A stretch of 64,000 nt of DNA from Xenopus tropicalis (taxonomy: Eukaryota; Chordata; Amphibia; Anura; Pipidae). Of this stretch, positions 45,023 to 56,400 are shown in pieces; the stretch's first letter is position 1, and every line of letters begins with the position of its first letter. The stretch covers positions 133,878,234 to 133,942,233 of the forward strand of contig NC_030682.2 of assembly GCF_000004195.4 (NCBI RefSeq). Reading direction: 5' to 3'. The notes beneath the pieces are model-generated. The model was not told the origin of the DNA. It ran no database searches and worked only from the letters and a program-made list of their open reading frames with translations. The position numbers and the translations under genes are program-made.

Positions 45023-45775
45023 CATTCTATCCATAGCTATAGACACATAACCTATAGATACATTCTATCCATAGCTATAGACACATAACCTATAGATACA
45101 TTCTATCCATAGTAATAGATACAAAACCTATAGATACATTCTATCCATAGTAATAGATACAAAACCTATAGATACATTCTATCCATAGCTATAGACACAT
45201 AACCTATAGATACATTCTATCCATAGTTATAGATACATAACCTATAAATACATTCTATCCATAGTTATAGATACAAAACCTATAGATACATTCTATCCAT
45301 AGTAATAGATACATAACCTATAGATACATTCTATCCATAGCTATAGACACATAACCTATAGATACATTCTATCCATAGTTATAGATACATAACCTATAAA
45401 TACATTCTATCCATAGTTATAGATACAAAACCTATAGATACATTCTATCCATAGTAATAGATACAAAACCTATAGATACATTCTATCCATAGCTATAGAT
45501 ACATAACCTATAGATACATTCTATCCATAGCTATAGATACATAACCTATAGATACATTCTATCCATAGCTATAGATACATAACCTATAGATACATTCTAT
45601 CCATAGCTATAGATACATAACCTATAGATACATTCTATCCATAGCTATAGATACATAACCTATAGATACATTCTATCCATAGCTATAGATACATAACCTA
45701 TATATACATTTTATCCATAGCTATAGATACATAACCTATAGATACATTCTATCCATAACTATAGATACATGACTT
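45023..45775. repeat. 38-bp minisatellite (about 20 copies)
   Basis: CATTCTATCCATAGCTATAG + acacataacctatagata repeats every 38 bp (e.g. 45,023, 45,061). Sub-variants CTATAGACACATAA, TTATAGATACATAA and TAATAGATACAAAA alternate in blocks, and the right-hand units are almost identical. Confidence 0.96.
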
Positions 45776-45825
45776 ACAAGATGCCAATACAAAAGCGTTA
45801 GAGCTGAAGATTTGATGGGTGCTAC

Positions 45826-45934
45826 AAGATAGATAGATGGATAGATAGATGATAGATAGATAGATAGATAGATAAATGATAGATAGATAGATAGATGATA
45901 GATAGATAGATAGATAGATAAATGATAGATAGAT

Positions 45935-45965
<31 letters not shown>

Positions 45966-46035
45966 GATAGATCGATAGATAGATAGATAGATAGATAAAT
46001 AGATAGATGATAGATAGATAGATAGATAGATAGAT

Positions 46036-46073
<38 letters not shown>

Positions 46074-46143
46074 GATAGAAAGATAAATGATAGATAGATA
46101 ATAGATATAGATAGATAGATAGATAGATGATAGATAGATAGAT

Positions 46144-46192
<49 letters not shown>

Positions 46193-46205
46193 CAGATGAT
46201 AGATA
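45826..46205. repeat. GATA microsatellite, left part
   Basis: (GATA)n with interspersed GATGATA. The array is interrupted at 46,205 by an LTR and resumes at 47,120. The 137- and 176-codon minus frames are artefacts. Confidence 0.95.
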
Positions 46206-47119
46206 TGTAACACTTGTTTGGCTAGGATATGGCAAACCGGGGCTAGTAAATGGTATAGAGCATGTGTTACATGCGACACTTAATACTTAGGAGTGGGCCT
46301 CCGCTAAGTGGGAGATTACTATGGAGCGAGGGTGTAGTTGAACTACAGCTAGCTGAGGTAGTGTGGTGCAATAGATATTAATGGACGCCAGAAAGGTTCT
46401 TGCTGATGAATTAGTAACTTGTTTATTGTCCAAGACACAGATGTTATCAGGGTATTATACTCACAGACATAGCAGATATAGATTGGGTCACAGTGAAAAA
46501 CAGCAGTTGTGACCTATAGGAACAGCATAGCTCAACATGGAGAGGTGCAGAGAAATAGCTGATAGCCCAGGATGGATGCCCTTACTGGAACGGATCCCCT
46601 CCAGCCAACTGTGGTCCAGGGGTAAGTACTGCCTGAATCCTGCGTCTTAACTGTGGTCCCTACAGCAAGGCATACAGAGCCGGGGTAGGCTAAACCCTTA
46701 ATGTCTCCTTTGGTGGGGCTAATGGCTGCCCTTTCTAGCTAGACTGACTGTGCTCACCTCTCCTAGAGGGTACTATTTAATAGAGCTGCTGTGCTTACTT
46801 GTTCTCATTCAAGGGGCCCTGTCCCCGACTTTCACTAGGTTATAAGGTCCCCTAGGGTACAAAATGGCTTCTGGGCCTATGTCCGGTCCAGGCTCAGTTG
46901 GAGCTCTGCCTAGGACACAGCATGCAGCCAAAAGAGGAAGACACTCCCTCCTGCCAGACACTATATCAGCCTGTAGGGGGAGTGGTCAACCTGTATAAAC
47001 CTATAAGGGGTACAGTTACATAACTGAAACCTGAGTATAAGGGCTCTGCCCAATAACAGTACAGATTGTGAAGAGGTAGGGGTAAAGCCATAGGGAGCTT
47101 AACCCTATGGGTCCCTACA
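46206..47119 (-). mobile_element. Solo LTR inserted in the GATA array
   Basis: The 914-bp segment begins TGTAACAC and ends GTCCCTACA (TGTA...TACA), with GATA directly before and after, compatible with a 4-bp duplication although the target is itself GATA repeats. On the minus strand it reads TGTAGGGACCCATAGGG..., has a TATA-like CTATTAAATAG near 46,770 and AATAAA at 46,421-46,426, in the right order for U3-R-U5. Both solo LTRs in the window start TGTAGGG. No internal coding region is present. Confidence 0.68.
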
Positions 47120-47137
47120 GATAGATAGATGATGCTG
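47120..47137. repeat. GATA microsatellite, right remnant
   Basis: GATAGATAGATGATG: the continuation of the array broken by the LTR. Confidence 0.8.
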
Positions 47138-47804
47138 TAAACAGAGAGAAAAAGAAGGAATTGATTGGATCACGAGCCACATGTTCCGCTGATCCAAACC
47201 ATTAAATAGAGATGCAGAAGAATGGAGAGAAGAGGCGGCAGTGCCAGGGATGAGCTGTTGGAGAGATGAAGAGGAAATTAAGGGTAATTTAGTGATTATG
47301 TATGGGGATCCTCTGTAGCTGCTTCAAGGGCCGTCATTGTCTCTTTAGTATTCTTCTCTCACTGACTATTGACTGAAGGAACTACGTGTCCTGTTGGTAA
47401 TGTAACCCCCTGATGTCACCAGCGCAGAAATGGGAGATTATTTCAATATATTAAACAGATATCAAACAGAAAACAGCAGCAACTTGAGAAATCAAGGAAG
47501 CTTTTTCTGCTCCCAGGAAACCCCAGGGAAGGCTTTACATAGGATGTGGCCCTGTGGGTGCTAACATGGCACGAGATGATGGGTGGGCTTGGTACCAATG
47601 GTACCAAAATGCTTTATGCATCCTTACAGTATATTAGAAACGACCCAGGCACCCAAATAGCATTGGTAATCTCTCACTGAACAGGGGCAGAATGTGAGAG
47701 CAGCAGGTCGAAAATCACAGAAAAATCAAGACCAACTGCAAATTATTTTACCTGCCTTGTCATCTCAATACTAAAAGGGGCTTTCTCTCCCTATGTAATA
47801 TATA
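47138..47804. other. Unassigned sequence
   Basis: No gene or repeat recognised. Confidence 0.4.
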
Positions 47805-48268
47805 GAGTAAATAAAGTACCCCCTTTTGTAAAATATAAGGATATTATATCTTCTATATAAAAGCACAAGGCCGAAGGGGGTACATTATTTACTATAATCC
47901 ACAAGTTTCAGTGAGTCATGTGGCATAAATTACATTACTAAACACATTATAAATAATCCCTAAGCTCTGTTTATAATAATATAATTGACATATATATATA
48001 ATACACAATAATCATGAATCTCTTGTAAATTATATCATTATAAACAGAGCTTAGTGATGTGTTATAATTGGTGCTTAGTGATGTCATTTCTGTCACGTGA
48101 CTCACTGAAACTTGTGTATTATAGTGAATAATGTCAAATATGAAGATATTACAAATCATGACCTGTTTAAAAGCACTCATCTTCGGCCTTGTGTTTTTAT
48201 ATGGTTCTGGAACTCCTAGGTGACTTATAATATCCTTATATTTGACAACAGGGGGTAAATTATTCACT
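47805..48268. mobile_element. Two MITE copies in inverted orientation (large palindrome)
   Basis: 47,805-47,986 and the reverse complement of 48,028-48,268 share the same word order: 'ccccc(t)tttgt', 'atataaggatatta', 'aaaagcacaaggccgaag', 'acaagtttcagtgagtca', and TAAGCTCTGTTTATAAT. The last block matches at 25 of 26 positions. The left arm carries a deletion. The spacer is about 41 bases, AT-rich. A transcript would fold into a long imperfect hairpin. Confidence 0.85.
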
Positions 48269-48712
48269 ATATATATTATTAAGTTATTTACAATTGGACT
48301 TGTTTGGTTGGTGTTCACCAATGGCTTTATTAATGCTTATGTACCCCAATAATTTTCTAGGCACTCTCCGAAAAGCTTTCTCTTTCTAGCCACAAACAGA
48401 CTTCTGGCTTCACTAATGCAACTGAACATTAAGTAGCTTTTGCCCGAACAGAAATGATAATTTAGAAGATTTTAGTTGACATTCATATGCATGAGTGAGC
48501 TCTGCCCAACTGTCTGCGCTATGGGCTCCTCTGTATGAAAGCTCTTGGCAGATAATTGCATTTGCCCTGTCAGTATGCACATTGTCATGTGGAATTTGGA
48601 CGCCAAGAATGAAGAAAAGACTCGCTCTTCAGTCTTCCCAGCTTTTGGCAATGTCACCTTTCTAAAGAGAATGTAGGCATATAAGAAATATATTGGGGTA
48701 CAATAATTACAG
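48269..48712. other. Unassigned sequence
   Basis: Nothing recognised. Confidence 0.4.
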
Positions 48713-49019
48713 CAGGGGTCCCCAACCTTTCTTACTCGTGAGCCACAGTCAAATGTAAAAAGACTTGGGGAGCAACACAAGCATCATAAAAGTTCATGGA
48801 GGTGCCAAATAAGGGCTGTGATTGGCTATTAGGCAGCCTCTATGCACACTATCAGCTTACAGGGGCTTTATTTGGTAGGAAATCTTGTTTTTATTCAACC
48901 AAAACTTGCCCCCAAGTCAGGAATTCAAAAATAACTCCCTGGTTTGGGGGAACTGAGAGCAACATCCAAGGGGTTGGGGAGCAACATGTTGCCCCTGAGC
49001 CACTGGTTGGGGATCACTG
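48713..49019 (-). mobile_element. hAT-like MITE (CAGTGATCCCCAACC family), copy 4
   Basis: CAGGGGTCCCCAACC at the left and GGTTGGGGATCACTG at the right form 15-bp imperfect terminal inverted repeats. Flanks AATTACAG / TATTACAG agree at seven of eight bases, an 8-bp target duplication typical of hAT transposons. Complete, non-coding, 307 bp. Confidence 0.9.
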
Positions 49020-50085
49020 TATTACAGGAACAAAGTTTACTTTGGATTCAGTGACCTATTGTCATCATTTGCTTTTAAACTATAGACCAGTGAATGCTGC
49101 CTGCTGATTGGTTGCTATGGGTTACCATACCTGGGGCAAACACTTCAGCAATTTTTATGTTCCCCCCCGTATAGATAATACAAAGAGACTAAAACTGAGT
49201 TCAAAGAACTCTATGCAGATATCTTTTACGTCAACATTTGCATCACTGTGGTTTGAAAAAATGAAATTATAAGTAAGTTATTTCAATCAGGGAATTGGGT
49301 GAATTAATTCTTTCCGAGATATGTAATTTGCTGAAAACCTGAGTCACCCGTTATAGCCGGCTAGTCGGATGTCATTAGCCTGGCAGCGTGTGAGCAGGAG
49401 GTGCCACTTGTGCAAGTACCTAATTGGGCATCTCCTGCTTCCGGATCACTTGATATAATCCAGGTTGAAACAGTTCCACATTCATTGTGCCAAACGTATT
49501 GTGTGGAAGGAATTGCCTGTGTGCCTCACGTACCCAGGGAACCCTTCTTCATTATAGGGGATGTCATGAGAATAGCTAAATAGAATCTCAAAACACCTAT
49601 TACCAGTCACCAGTACAACTTCTTCAGTGCTAATTCCTATACCAATTCCCCATCAAATGATTAATGTTACCAGAGTAAAGTGCCCCAGGCCACCTGGCCC
49701 AGCATGCCGCCTACTCCCTGTCTGATCCTTGAGCTTCTTCAAAGATGTGTTCACAGACTTTTTCCTTTAGCACATAGGGTAGCCTTGCATTCAAGGTACT
49801 AGACCCTACTTGACCTAGTCCCTCTTCCACTGGGTTCCTATCTAGGCAAGGTACTGCTGAGGCGCTGACCCATATTTATCTCTTTGTTGAAGCCTCAGTT
49901 GCTCAAGTAACTGGCTGATCTCTCTCACAGCCTACAGTGAGCTCCATGAAACTAACCTATTACTATTTAACTTAATTACTCTCCTTAGTGCCTCTCTGAG
50001 GTGGTAACCTTGGGCTTCCTGATATCATTCATTTCTTCTTCTCTTCAGCCAAAAAAGAAGTAGCCTACTGCCCTTTCCCTTATAT
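49020..50085. other. Unassigned, with one repeat phrase
   Basis: 'tgattggttgctatgggtta' at about 49,107 recurs elsewhere in the window (22,466 and 33,475, inverted) and is a common Xenopus repeat phrase. A 60-codon frame at 49,401 is unsupported. Confidence 0.35.
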
Positions 50086-50597
50086 TAGGGATTTCCAACC
50101 ATTTTTAACCCATGAGCCACTATCAAATGTAAAAAGAATTGGGGTGCAACACAAACATAAAAACAATTCCAGGGGGTGCCAAATAAGGGCTGTGATTGGC
50201 TATTTAGTAGCCCCTATGTGGACTGGCAGCCTACAGGAGGCTCTGTTTGGCATTATACTTGGTTTTTATGCAACCAGTATTTGCCCCCAGGCCAGGAATT
50301 CAAAAATAACTCCCTGGTTTGGGGGCACTGAGAGCAACATCCAAGGGGTTGGGGAGCAACACAAGCACCATAAAAGTTCATGGAGGAGCCAAATAAGGGC
50401 TAAGATTGGCTATTAGGCAGCCTCTATGCACACTATCAGCTTACAGGGGCTTTATTTGGTAGGAAATTTTGTTTTTATTCAACCAAAACTTGCCCCCAAG
50501 TGAGGAATTCAAAATAACTACCTGGTTTGGGGGCACTGAGAGCAACATCCAACATCCAAGGGGTTGGTGCCCCTGAGCCACTGGTTGGGGATCACTG
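50086..50597 (-). mobile_element. hAT-like MITE (CAGTGATCCCCAACC family), partial dimer
   Basis: The element runs from TAGGGATTTCCAACC to GGTTGGGGATCACTG and contains most of the family sequence twice (the 'ccaaataagggct' block at 50,177 and 50,388; the 'tttgggggcactgagagc' block at 50,318 and 50,525). Perfect 8-bp direct repeats CCTTATAT flank the whole (50,078-50,085 and 50,598-50,605). The first unit is more diverged than the second. Confidence 0.9.
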
Positions 50598-50717
50598 CCT
50601 TATATAGTATTTCTTGTGTGATTCCCTAACTCATCAGCGCCACCTGGTGACAGGACTGAAAATAACACTACACTCTACATATGATAAACTATTTGCAATA
50701 TCTGCTTCTTAAAAACT

Positions 50718-51000
50718 GCTAGAATCATTGCTTGAGAATAGCAGAATAGAACCTTCAATCAGATAGAATGAATATTGCATGGAAATAGCTGAAGAGAATC
50801 TACAAATGGCTAGAATGATTATTGCATGAGAATAGTAAAACGGAGCCTACAATCTGGTAAGAACCTATACACTGATAGTATAAATGTTTCATTAAAATAG
50901 AGGAATAGAACCTTAAAACTTTTTAGAATAATTATTGCATTAGACTAGCGGAATAAAACCTTTAAATTGCTAGAATCATTTTCCATTAACAAATGATTAA
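50718..51000. repeat. Degenerate ~47-bp tandem repeat
   Basis: GCTAGAATCATTGCTTGAGAA-type words recur at about 50,718, 50,762, 50,809, 50,874, 50,921 and 50,969, each followed by 'aatagaacct'-like sequence. This is an old, decayed array of about six units. Confidence 0.7.
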
Positions 51001-52482
51001 TTCAACACTGCTGATCTCTAAATGCAAAATATATTCTTGGAACATTATAACATTCATATACGAAATCTAGTTCCTTAAATCAAACATGCTTGCAACATAA
51101 AGTGTCTGTTCTGATCAGTAGTAGCAATGCTTTTTAACTTTGTAAGACTACGACCATGTAGCTCGAGGCAGATGTCTGTCTGATGTATTTCGTGCCTGAC
51201 TGCCATGAAGAGACAGAGGATCAGCAGCTGAAGCCCAGAACGGTGCCTTAGAGGTTGCGAAAGTCTTAGATAGTGAGATCTCCTTTCATAATTCCTTATA
51301 CACAGGTTTGCTATGTGAGTTCAAGAGTAGCTGAAGGGATGGATGTTGGAAAACCCAGTTAGATACTACAACTATAACTTAGAAACTGATTTTGCAAATA
51401 TATATACAAAGTAATGTGCCAATGAGCCCTAGAGATGTAATAAAGAGAATGTTGTTATACTTGTCGTTATGCTTGAGACAGATGAGTAGATATGGCTGGC
51501 ATACGGAGAACTAGACTCCGGGTGTAGCACGGGGAATTATTGTCAATTCATCTGATTTGAAAAGGTTATTAGAAGAGGCTGGGTTTGAACCAAGGACAAG
51601 AAGCCAAATCAGAAAGCTGTAGAATAGTCAAGAATAGGTCCATGGTGTGATGTTATTTTTTACTTCCTTTGGGATAAGAGGGAAAAAAGGAATAGAAATG
51701 CAAGTTAGTAGGGATTCTTCCTTACTGTTTTAGCTCCCATTTCATTAATAGGTCTAAAGGGAGGGTGGGGGTCTGTGCTAGTTATGGGTGTGAGGAAGTG
51801 GTCCTCCTAGAAAAAAGTCCCAGGATACATGAAAACATTCCAAGGAGAAGTCTGGTGCTTGGTTTGGACAGTCAGCCTGGTCCCAATATGTGATGGGAAC
51901 AATTGGCTTAAAACCAGCACAATATAGCAATTGCATGTGGAGTAAACCTGACATCCAGTAGTGCCACTTTGCTGGTGTTGTGCAAATTGTTTCTATCATG
52001 GGAGCAAGTATTTCCTATCTACTGCACTTGGAGAGGTGGCGTGGGCATAACCCATTGTCCTGTATATTTCAGGTGATATCCCCTATAGGTTTAAAAGGTA
52101 GGGTAGAAGACATTTTCAGTCTTTTTGGAACCCACTCATTGAGAGTGCTGGGAGCCAAAGGTAAGGTCCTCAGGTAAGAGAAACCCTGGAGTTAAAGTGG
52201 AAGTCTGGGAGAGAAAAATCTAAAAGCCCCCTATGTGTGGAGACTGAAGTGAGTTGGTGTATAGTAGGGGAGAATCCTATGCTGTGAAATGCAGCTCCTT
52301 TGGACTGGCTCTCTAGTAGGAATGGAGAGAGGAGAGAGCTACATGTATGCAATGGCACAGAAACTTCACGTCACATGCCTTTTAACTCAAAAAATACCAT
52401 AACATAAGGGTCAGAATAGCCTACTGTGTCTGCAGAACACTCCATTTGCATTAATACATATAACTGCCATAGTATATGCCTC
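51001..52482. other. Unassigned intergenic sequence
   Basis: About 1.5 kb without recognised repeats or genes. A B-box-like GGTTTGAACC at about 51,573 lacks a matching A box and was not called as a tRNA. Confidence 0.35.
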
Positions 52483-52877
52483 TAAAGCCGGCCATACACG
52501 GTCAGATTTTAGTCTTCTTCCAACAAACTTTCTGATATCGGCTGTAAATTTAAATGCAATGATCTAAAACTAACATTCAGACTGAAATTGTAGGATAAAG
52601 CCCTAAAAATAACAAACTGGAGGATGTTCTGAACATGAAATAATTGGCAGGCACCAATGGTACGAAAGTGACTTCCATTGTAGGCCCCCAAGGATATCGG
52701 CAGATACACAATACATGCACAGATTTTATGGTTGTCCAACCAAGATTTTCTAACCTGTCCAATCAATTAAACAACCGATCGCCATGGTACAAAAATTATT
52801 CTAAATCCACACATGGTCCTAAAATTGTACAAAACTAGGTTTTGTATGATTTTATCGGTGGGTGTATGGCCAGCTTA
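52483..52877. mobile_element. MITE with TAAAGCCGGCCATACAC ends
   Basis: TAAAGCCGGCCATACAC (52,483-52,499) and GGTGTATGGCCAGCTTA (52,861-52,877) are inverted repeats with three differences. The 395-bp interior is non-coding, although minus frames of 61-85 codons cross it. Confidence 0.8.
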
Positions 52878-52888
52878 ATACTTATATT

Positions 52889-53451
52889 TAGTGATGCGCG
52901 ACTATTCCTTTGATGGCCGTGATTATTCTTGTGACAATTTTTGGACGCGCGACTATTCCTTTGATGCCCATGATTATTCTTGCGACAATTTTTGGACGTG
53001 CGACTATTCCTTTGATGCCCGCGACTATTCTTGCAACAATTTTTGGACGCGCGACTATTCCTTTGATGGGCGTGATTATTCTTGTGACAATTTTTGGACG
53101 CGCGACTATTCCTTTGATGCCCGTGACTATTCTTGCAACAATTTTTGGACGCGCGACTATTCCTTTGATGCTGGTGATTATTCTTGTTACAATTTTTGGA
53201 CGCGCGACTATTCCTTTGATGCCCGCGACTATTCTTGCAACAATTTTTGGACGTGCGACTATTGCTTTGATGCCCGTGATTATTCTTGTGACAATTTTTG
53301 GACGCGCGACTATTCTTGCGACAATTTTTGGATGTGCAGCGAATTTTTCCACACCAATTTTTTTCACCCGCTTCGCGAAACAATCAGCCAATGGCAAAAC
53401 GTGGAAATTCGCTGCGATTCCATGCCTGGCGAAAAATTTCACCCATCACTA
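52889..53451. mobile_element. MITE with TAGTGATG ends and internal 51-bp array
   Basis: Ends TAGTGATGCGCG (52,889) and CCCATCACTA (ending 53,451) bound an element whose right part has Xenopus-repeat words ('cacccgcttcgcgaaac', 'ccatgcctggcgaaaaat'). The left part has been replaced by a tandem array. It lies only 11 bp from the previous MITE. Confidence 0.75.
52896..53335. repeat. 51-bp minisatellite (about 8.5 copies)
   Basis: The unit GCGCGACTATTCCTTTGATG + cccgtgattattcttgcgacaatttttggac is itself two related halves. Because 51 is a multiple of 3 and the unit is stop-free in four frames, 182-191 codon frames appear on both strands, with 17-residue repeats (plus: RDYSFDARDYSCDNFWT). There is no evidence of expression. 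CpG-rich words persist. Confidence 0.93.
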
Positions 53452-53949
53452 TTTATATTGCCTTAATGTTAGTCTATGAAAAATGCCTCTCCCATGGCAG
53501 CTCTCATTCATACAAACAGAGAGAAAAATAATTTTCTGTTCCCAGAACATAACATACTTCACTACCTATGGAGGGTGAGATAACGGGAAGATATAGATAC
53601 AGAGGGTAAAAACATTACCCTTACCCTTGGCAGCCTAAGAATAACCAAAGCAGAAGGATACAAATTGCAGCTGTGTAACCAGCGGTCTGGGTTTGTGGCT
53701 ATGGGGGGTTCAGGAACATATGACTCCGTCTGTGTTTCATTGTTTCACGTTTGATGTACAGTAATTTATTCAGTATCTTTAGCTCATTTATTGTGTAGCC
53801 GGTGCATAATCAGCCTGAAGGAGCATGAAAGGTGAGTTCATAGAGATTGGGGGGGGGGGGATACGTTGTGTCCACATGCATAAATTCATGTTTTATTCCC
53901 CGCCATGTGTTCAAAGAGCCGGGGAAATTATCATACAGAAGATATAAAG
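53452..53949. other. Unassigned sequence
   Basis: Contains an 11-base G-run at about 53,852. Nothing else recognised. Confidence 0.4.
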
Positions 53950-54250
53950 GTAATATTCAGGGCTAAAGGCCTATATATGGCCGCTGCTTCCTTTCTTCTT
54001 CAAAGTGTGACACAAATATTAATCCATCAATGGCTATTAAGCCAGTTTATAATATCAGAACAGATCTAGATCCAGGCTCTTCTAATGCAACGTCCCTTTT
54101 TATCCTTCTTTCCATTTTCTTTGACCTTCAATCCATTTCCATTAATTGGGAAGAAACTCTCTTATCAGCAGCAGCCACTGCCGTAATCCCTCCCGGAGCA
54201 GCCTAAATGGCAGAACTTTTCTTCATTATTATAGTAATTGGCAACTTACT
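53950..54250. promoter_or_regulatory. Candidate conserved non-coding region
   Basis: Unique, complex sequence with 'aatattaatccatcaatgg', 'ttctttgacct' and 'cttatcagcagcagccactg', containing TAAT, TCF-like CTTTGA and GATA-factor-like TTATCA cores. No reading frame. Inferred by style only. Confidence 0.28.
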
Positions 54251-54640
54251 TAACCTTTCCATCTTACTTAACCTTCCACTTCTGGGCTACATTGTGACTG
54301 ATTTTGACACCCAGAAGCTGTTGGAAGACATTTGTAGGGGGTCATTAATGCACTCAGTGATGCATGAAGGGAGCACTGTATTTAGTAGGGTTGGAGATGT
54401 CTCGGTGTATATGCATGGTGTAATAACTGGTACAACAGATGGAAGAGGATGAAGAGAGTAGGGATCACTTGGGTTGCACAACGCAACCGTTCCGTAGGCA
54501 GGCTATTGGTCAGATTTTGTGAAGACACTGGGAAATATCTGAAAGTTGTTGGTTTTAATGTCAGCTCTGAGTTGGAAAGATTCAGTGTGTTATCATCGAC
54601 CATTCATAATTGAATTATGAAAGACATTTCCATTGTTTTC
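54251..54640. other. Unassigned sequence
   Basis: Frames of about 64-81 codons overlap on both strands; none is supported. Confidence 0.35.
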
Positions 54641-54661
54641 TTTATTGGGTTTCCCCTACAG

Positions 54662-54890
54662 CAGGGGAAGGGAACCTATGGCTCGGGAGCCAGATGTGGC
54701 TCTTTTGATGGCTGCATCTGGCTCGCTGCCAAATCTTTAAAAAAAAAAAAAAAAAATAACGGGGGGCGTGGCCTGTGCTCGGTGGATAGAAGACTTGTTC
54801 TAAGCCTTAGAACGCATCTTCTATCTGCCGAGCGCAGGTGCACGGGTTGAATAGGTCGACCTATCCTAAATTCCAAATAGGCTAAGAATG
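54662..54890 (+). mobile_element. hAT-type MITE 5' end plus palindrome
   Basis: CAGGGGAAGGGAACCTATGG followed by 'gagccagatgtggctc' and 'tgatggctgcatctggctc' is a hAT terminal style I recognise. After an A-run (about 18 bases at 54,739) comes a 27-bp imperfect palindrome (54,778-54,804 with 54,806-54,832; 22 of 27 paired) containing GATAGAAGA and GTTCTAAG. The right hAT end was not found. Confidence 0.55.
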
Positions 54891-55734
54891 AATGCGGGTG
54901 TGCACTCTACAGATATTCCTCGATGACCACTTTGAAGGTCAGTTGCACTGAATGGCTGTTGGGACAATAACAAGATGACTGATATGACAAAGTATTCTTA
55001 TCATCTCAAACCTTGGTTCACTGGTTGGTAAATTGTTGGGGCTGGAACCTAGAAGGCCCGAAGGCTGTGCCTATTGGTCAGAAATATGTATATACAGTAT
55101 AAATATATACCATCCTACTTGAAATGAGGGCACTCTGCTATGATTATAACCAATACTATACACGATGCATGTAATATATATAATAACAAATCAGGCCTGG
55201 TAGGGTTTTGGAGCACTTAGAAATATCCAGCTGAATATATACAAGTCAGTTGTGTATTTGCCCTTATTTAACCATGTCACTGTATATTAAAGCCTTCACA
55301 AACAGCAACTCTTGGTGCTTTGTTGCCAAGGTTTGTATTAGAAAATATGTCATATATTTCTTATTCTGCTATTTTCGAGTCTCTATCCATTGGCTTCCAA
55401 ATCATTGTAATTTTAAAGTCTTCTGACATGGTTGAAAGCCTTAAAGTCACACTGCATTCCCTGTTATTGTACAGTCCGTACATTCTTTTAGATAGGGTAT
55501 TGTGTTTTTCTGCAATAGAAAAATGTACAAAAGTATACCAATTTGAGCAGTATGTTTTTCAATAGTGTGCATAGTGGTGTTAGATTCATTTAGAAGCCAA
55601 AGCCTTCAAGTGATTTTGTCATGATTTTTATAGTATAGTTTTTATTAATATATTACATTGTTCAAGTTGCAAATAACTGATCCCGCCATTAATTCTTGAA
55701 CCAATACATTTATTTTTTTTTTAGATGTATTATT
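54891..55734. other. Unassigned sequence
   Basis: AT-rich; nothing recognised. Confidence 0.4.
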
Positions 55735-56115
55735 AGTGTGTAGGCGCCATCTCAGTGCATTGTGCCTGAGTCTGAGCTTTCAGAAGGAGCCAGCGCTACA
55801 CATTAGAACTGCTTTCAGCTAACCTATTGTCTCTCCTACTCCCATGTAACTGGAGGAGTCCTAAGCCGGACTTGGATTTCTTACTATTGAATGCTATTCT
55901 GATACCTACTGGGAGCTGCTATCTTGCTCCCTTCCCATTGTTTTGCTGATCGGCTGCTGGGGGTGAGGGGGGGGGGATATCACTGGGATATCACTCCAAC
56001 TTGCAGCGCAGCAGTAAAGTGTGCCTGAGTCTGAGCTCAGAAGGAGCCAGTGCTACACATTAGAACTGCTTTCAGGTAACCTATTGTTAATCCCACTCCC
56101 ATGTAACTGAGTCAT
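55735..56115. mobile_element. Xenopus repeat with internal direct duplication
   Basis: 'gagctgctatcttgctccct', 'tgctgatcggctgctgggg' and 'tccaacttgcagcgcagcag' are typical Xenopus repeat phrases. A ~92-bp block (TGTGCCTGAGTCTGAGC ... CCCATGTAACTG) occurs at 55,762-55,853 and again at 56,020-56,110, with a G-run between. Confidence 0.65.
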
Positions 56116-56274
56116 GACTTGGCTGAGATGGACTGTGTTTTGAAATATGGATTTCAACGCAGGATTCTGATGGAAGAGCACTATTAAGTGATATGTTTTT
56201 TAAAAAAAAACGAATGTCTTTAACGGGTAAGTAATTTAAAAGAACTCAGATGTGTTAATGAGTGTTTTTTTCGT

Positions 56275-56400
56275 GTTACACAGCATAGACTGTAAGCTCC
56301 ACTGGGGCAGCAACTGATGTGCATAATATTAATCTCTGCGGTATATGTCTGCCCTATATAAATACTGAATATTAATAATAATATGGCAGAAAGGGCCACT
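56275..56400 (+). mobile_element. LINE/SINE 3'-end-like fragment
   Basis: 'tgtaagctccactggggcag', 'actgatgtgcataatat' and 'ccctatataaatactgaat' match the 'TGTAAGCTC..GGGCAGGG...CTATATAAAT' 3' end common to L2-type LINEs and their SINEs. Truncated. Confidence 0.5.

Noticed and set aside
45749..46279. Minus-strand frames of 137-176 codons
   Set aside because: Translation of the second GATA array.
51560..51590. Possible tRNA gene (GGTTTGAACC B-box-like word)
   Set aside because: No A box at proper spacing and no cloverleaf.
52835..53479. 182-191 codon frames on both strands with 17-residue repeats
   Set aside because: The 51-bp unit is a multiple of three and lacks stops in four frames, and it lies inside a MITE. 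Considered as a repeat protein but there is no start, splice or expression support.
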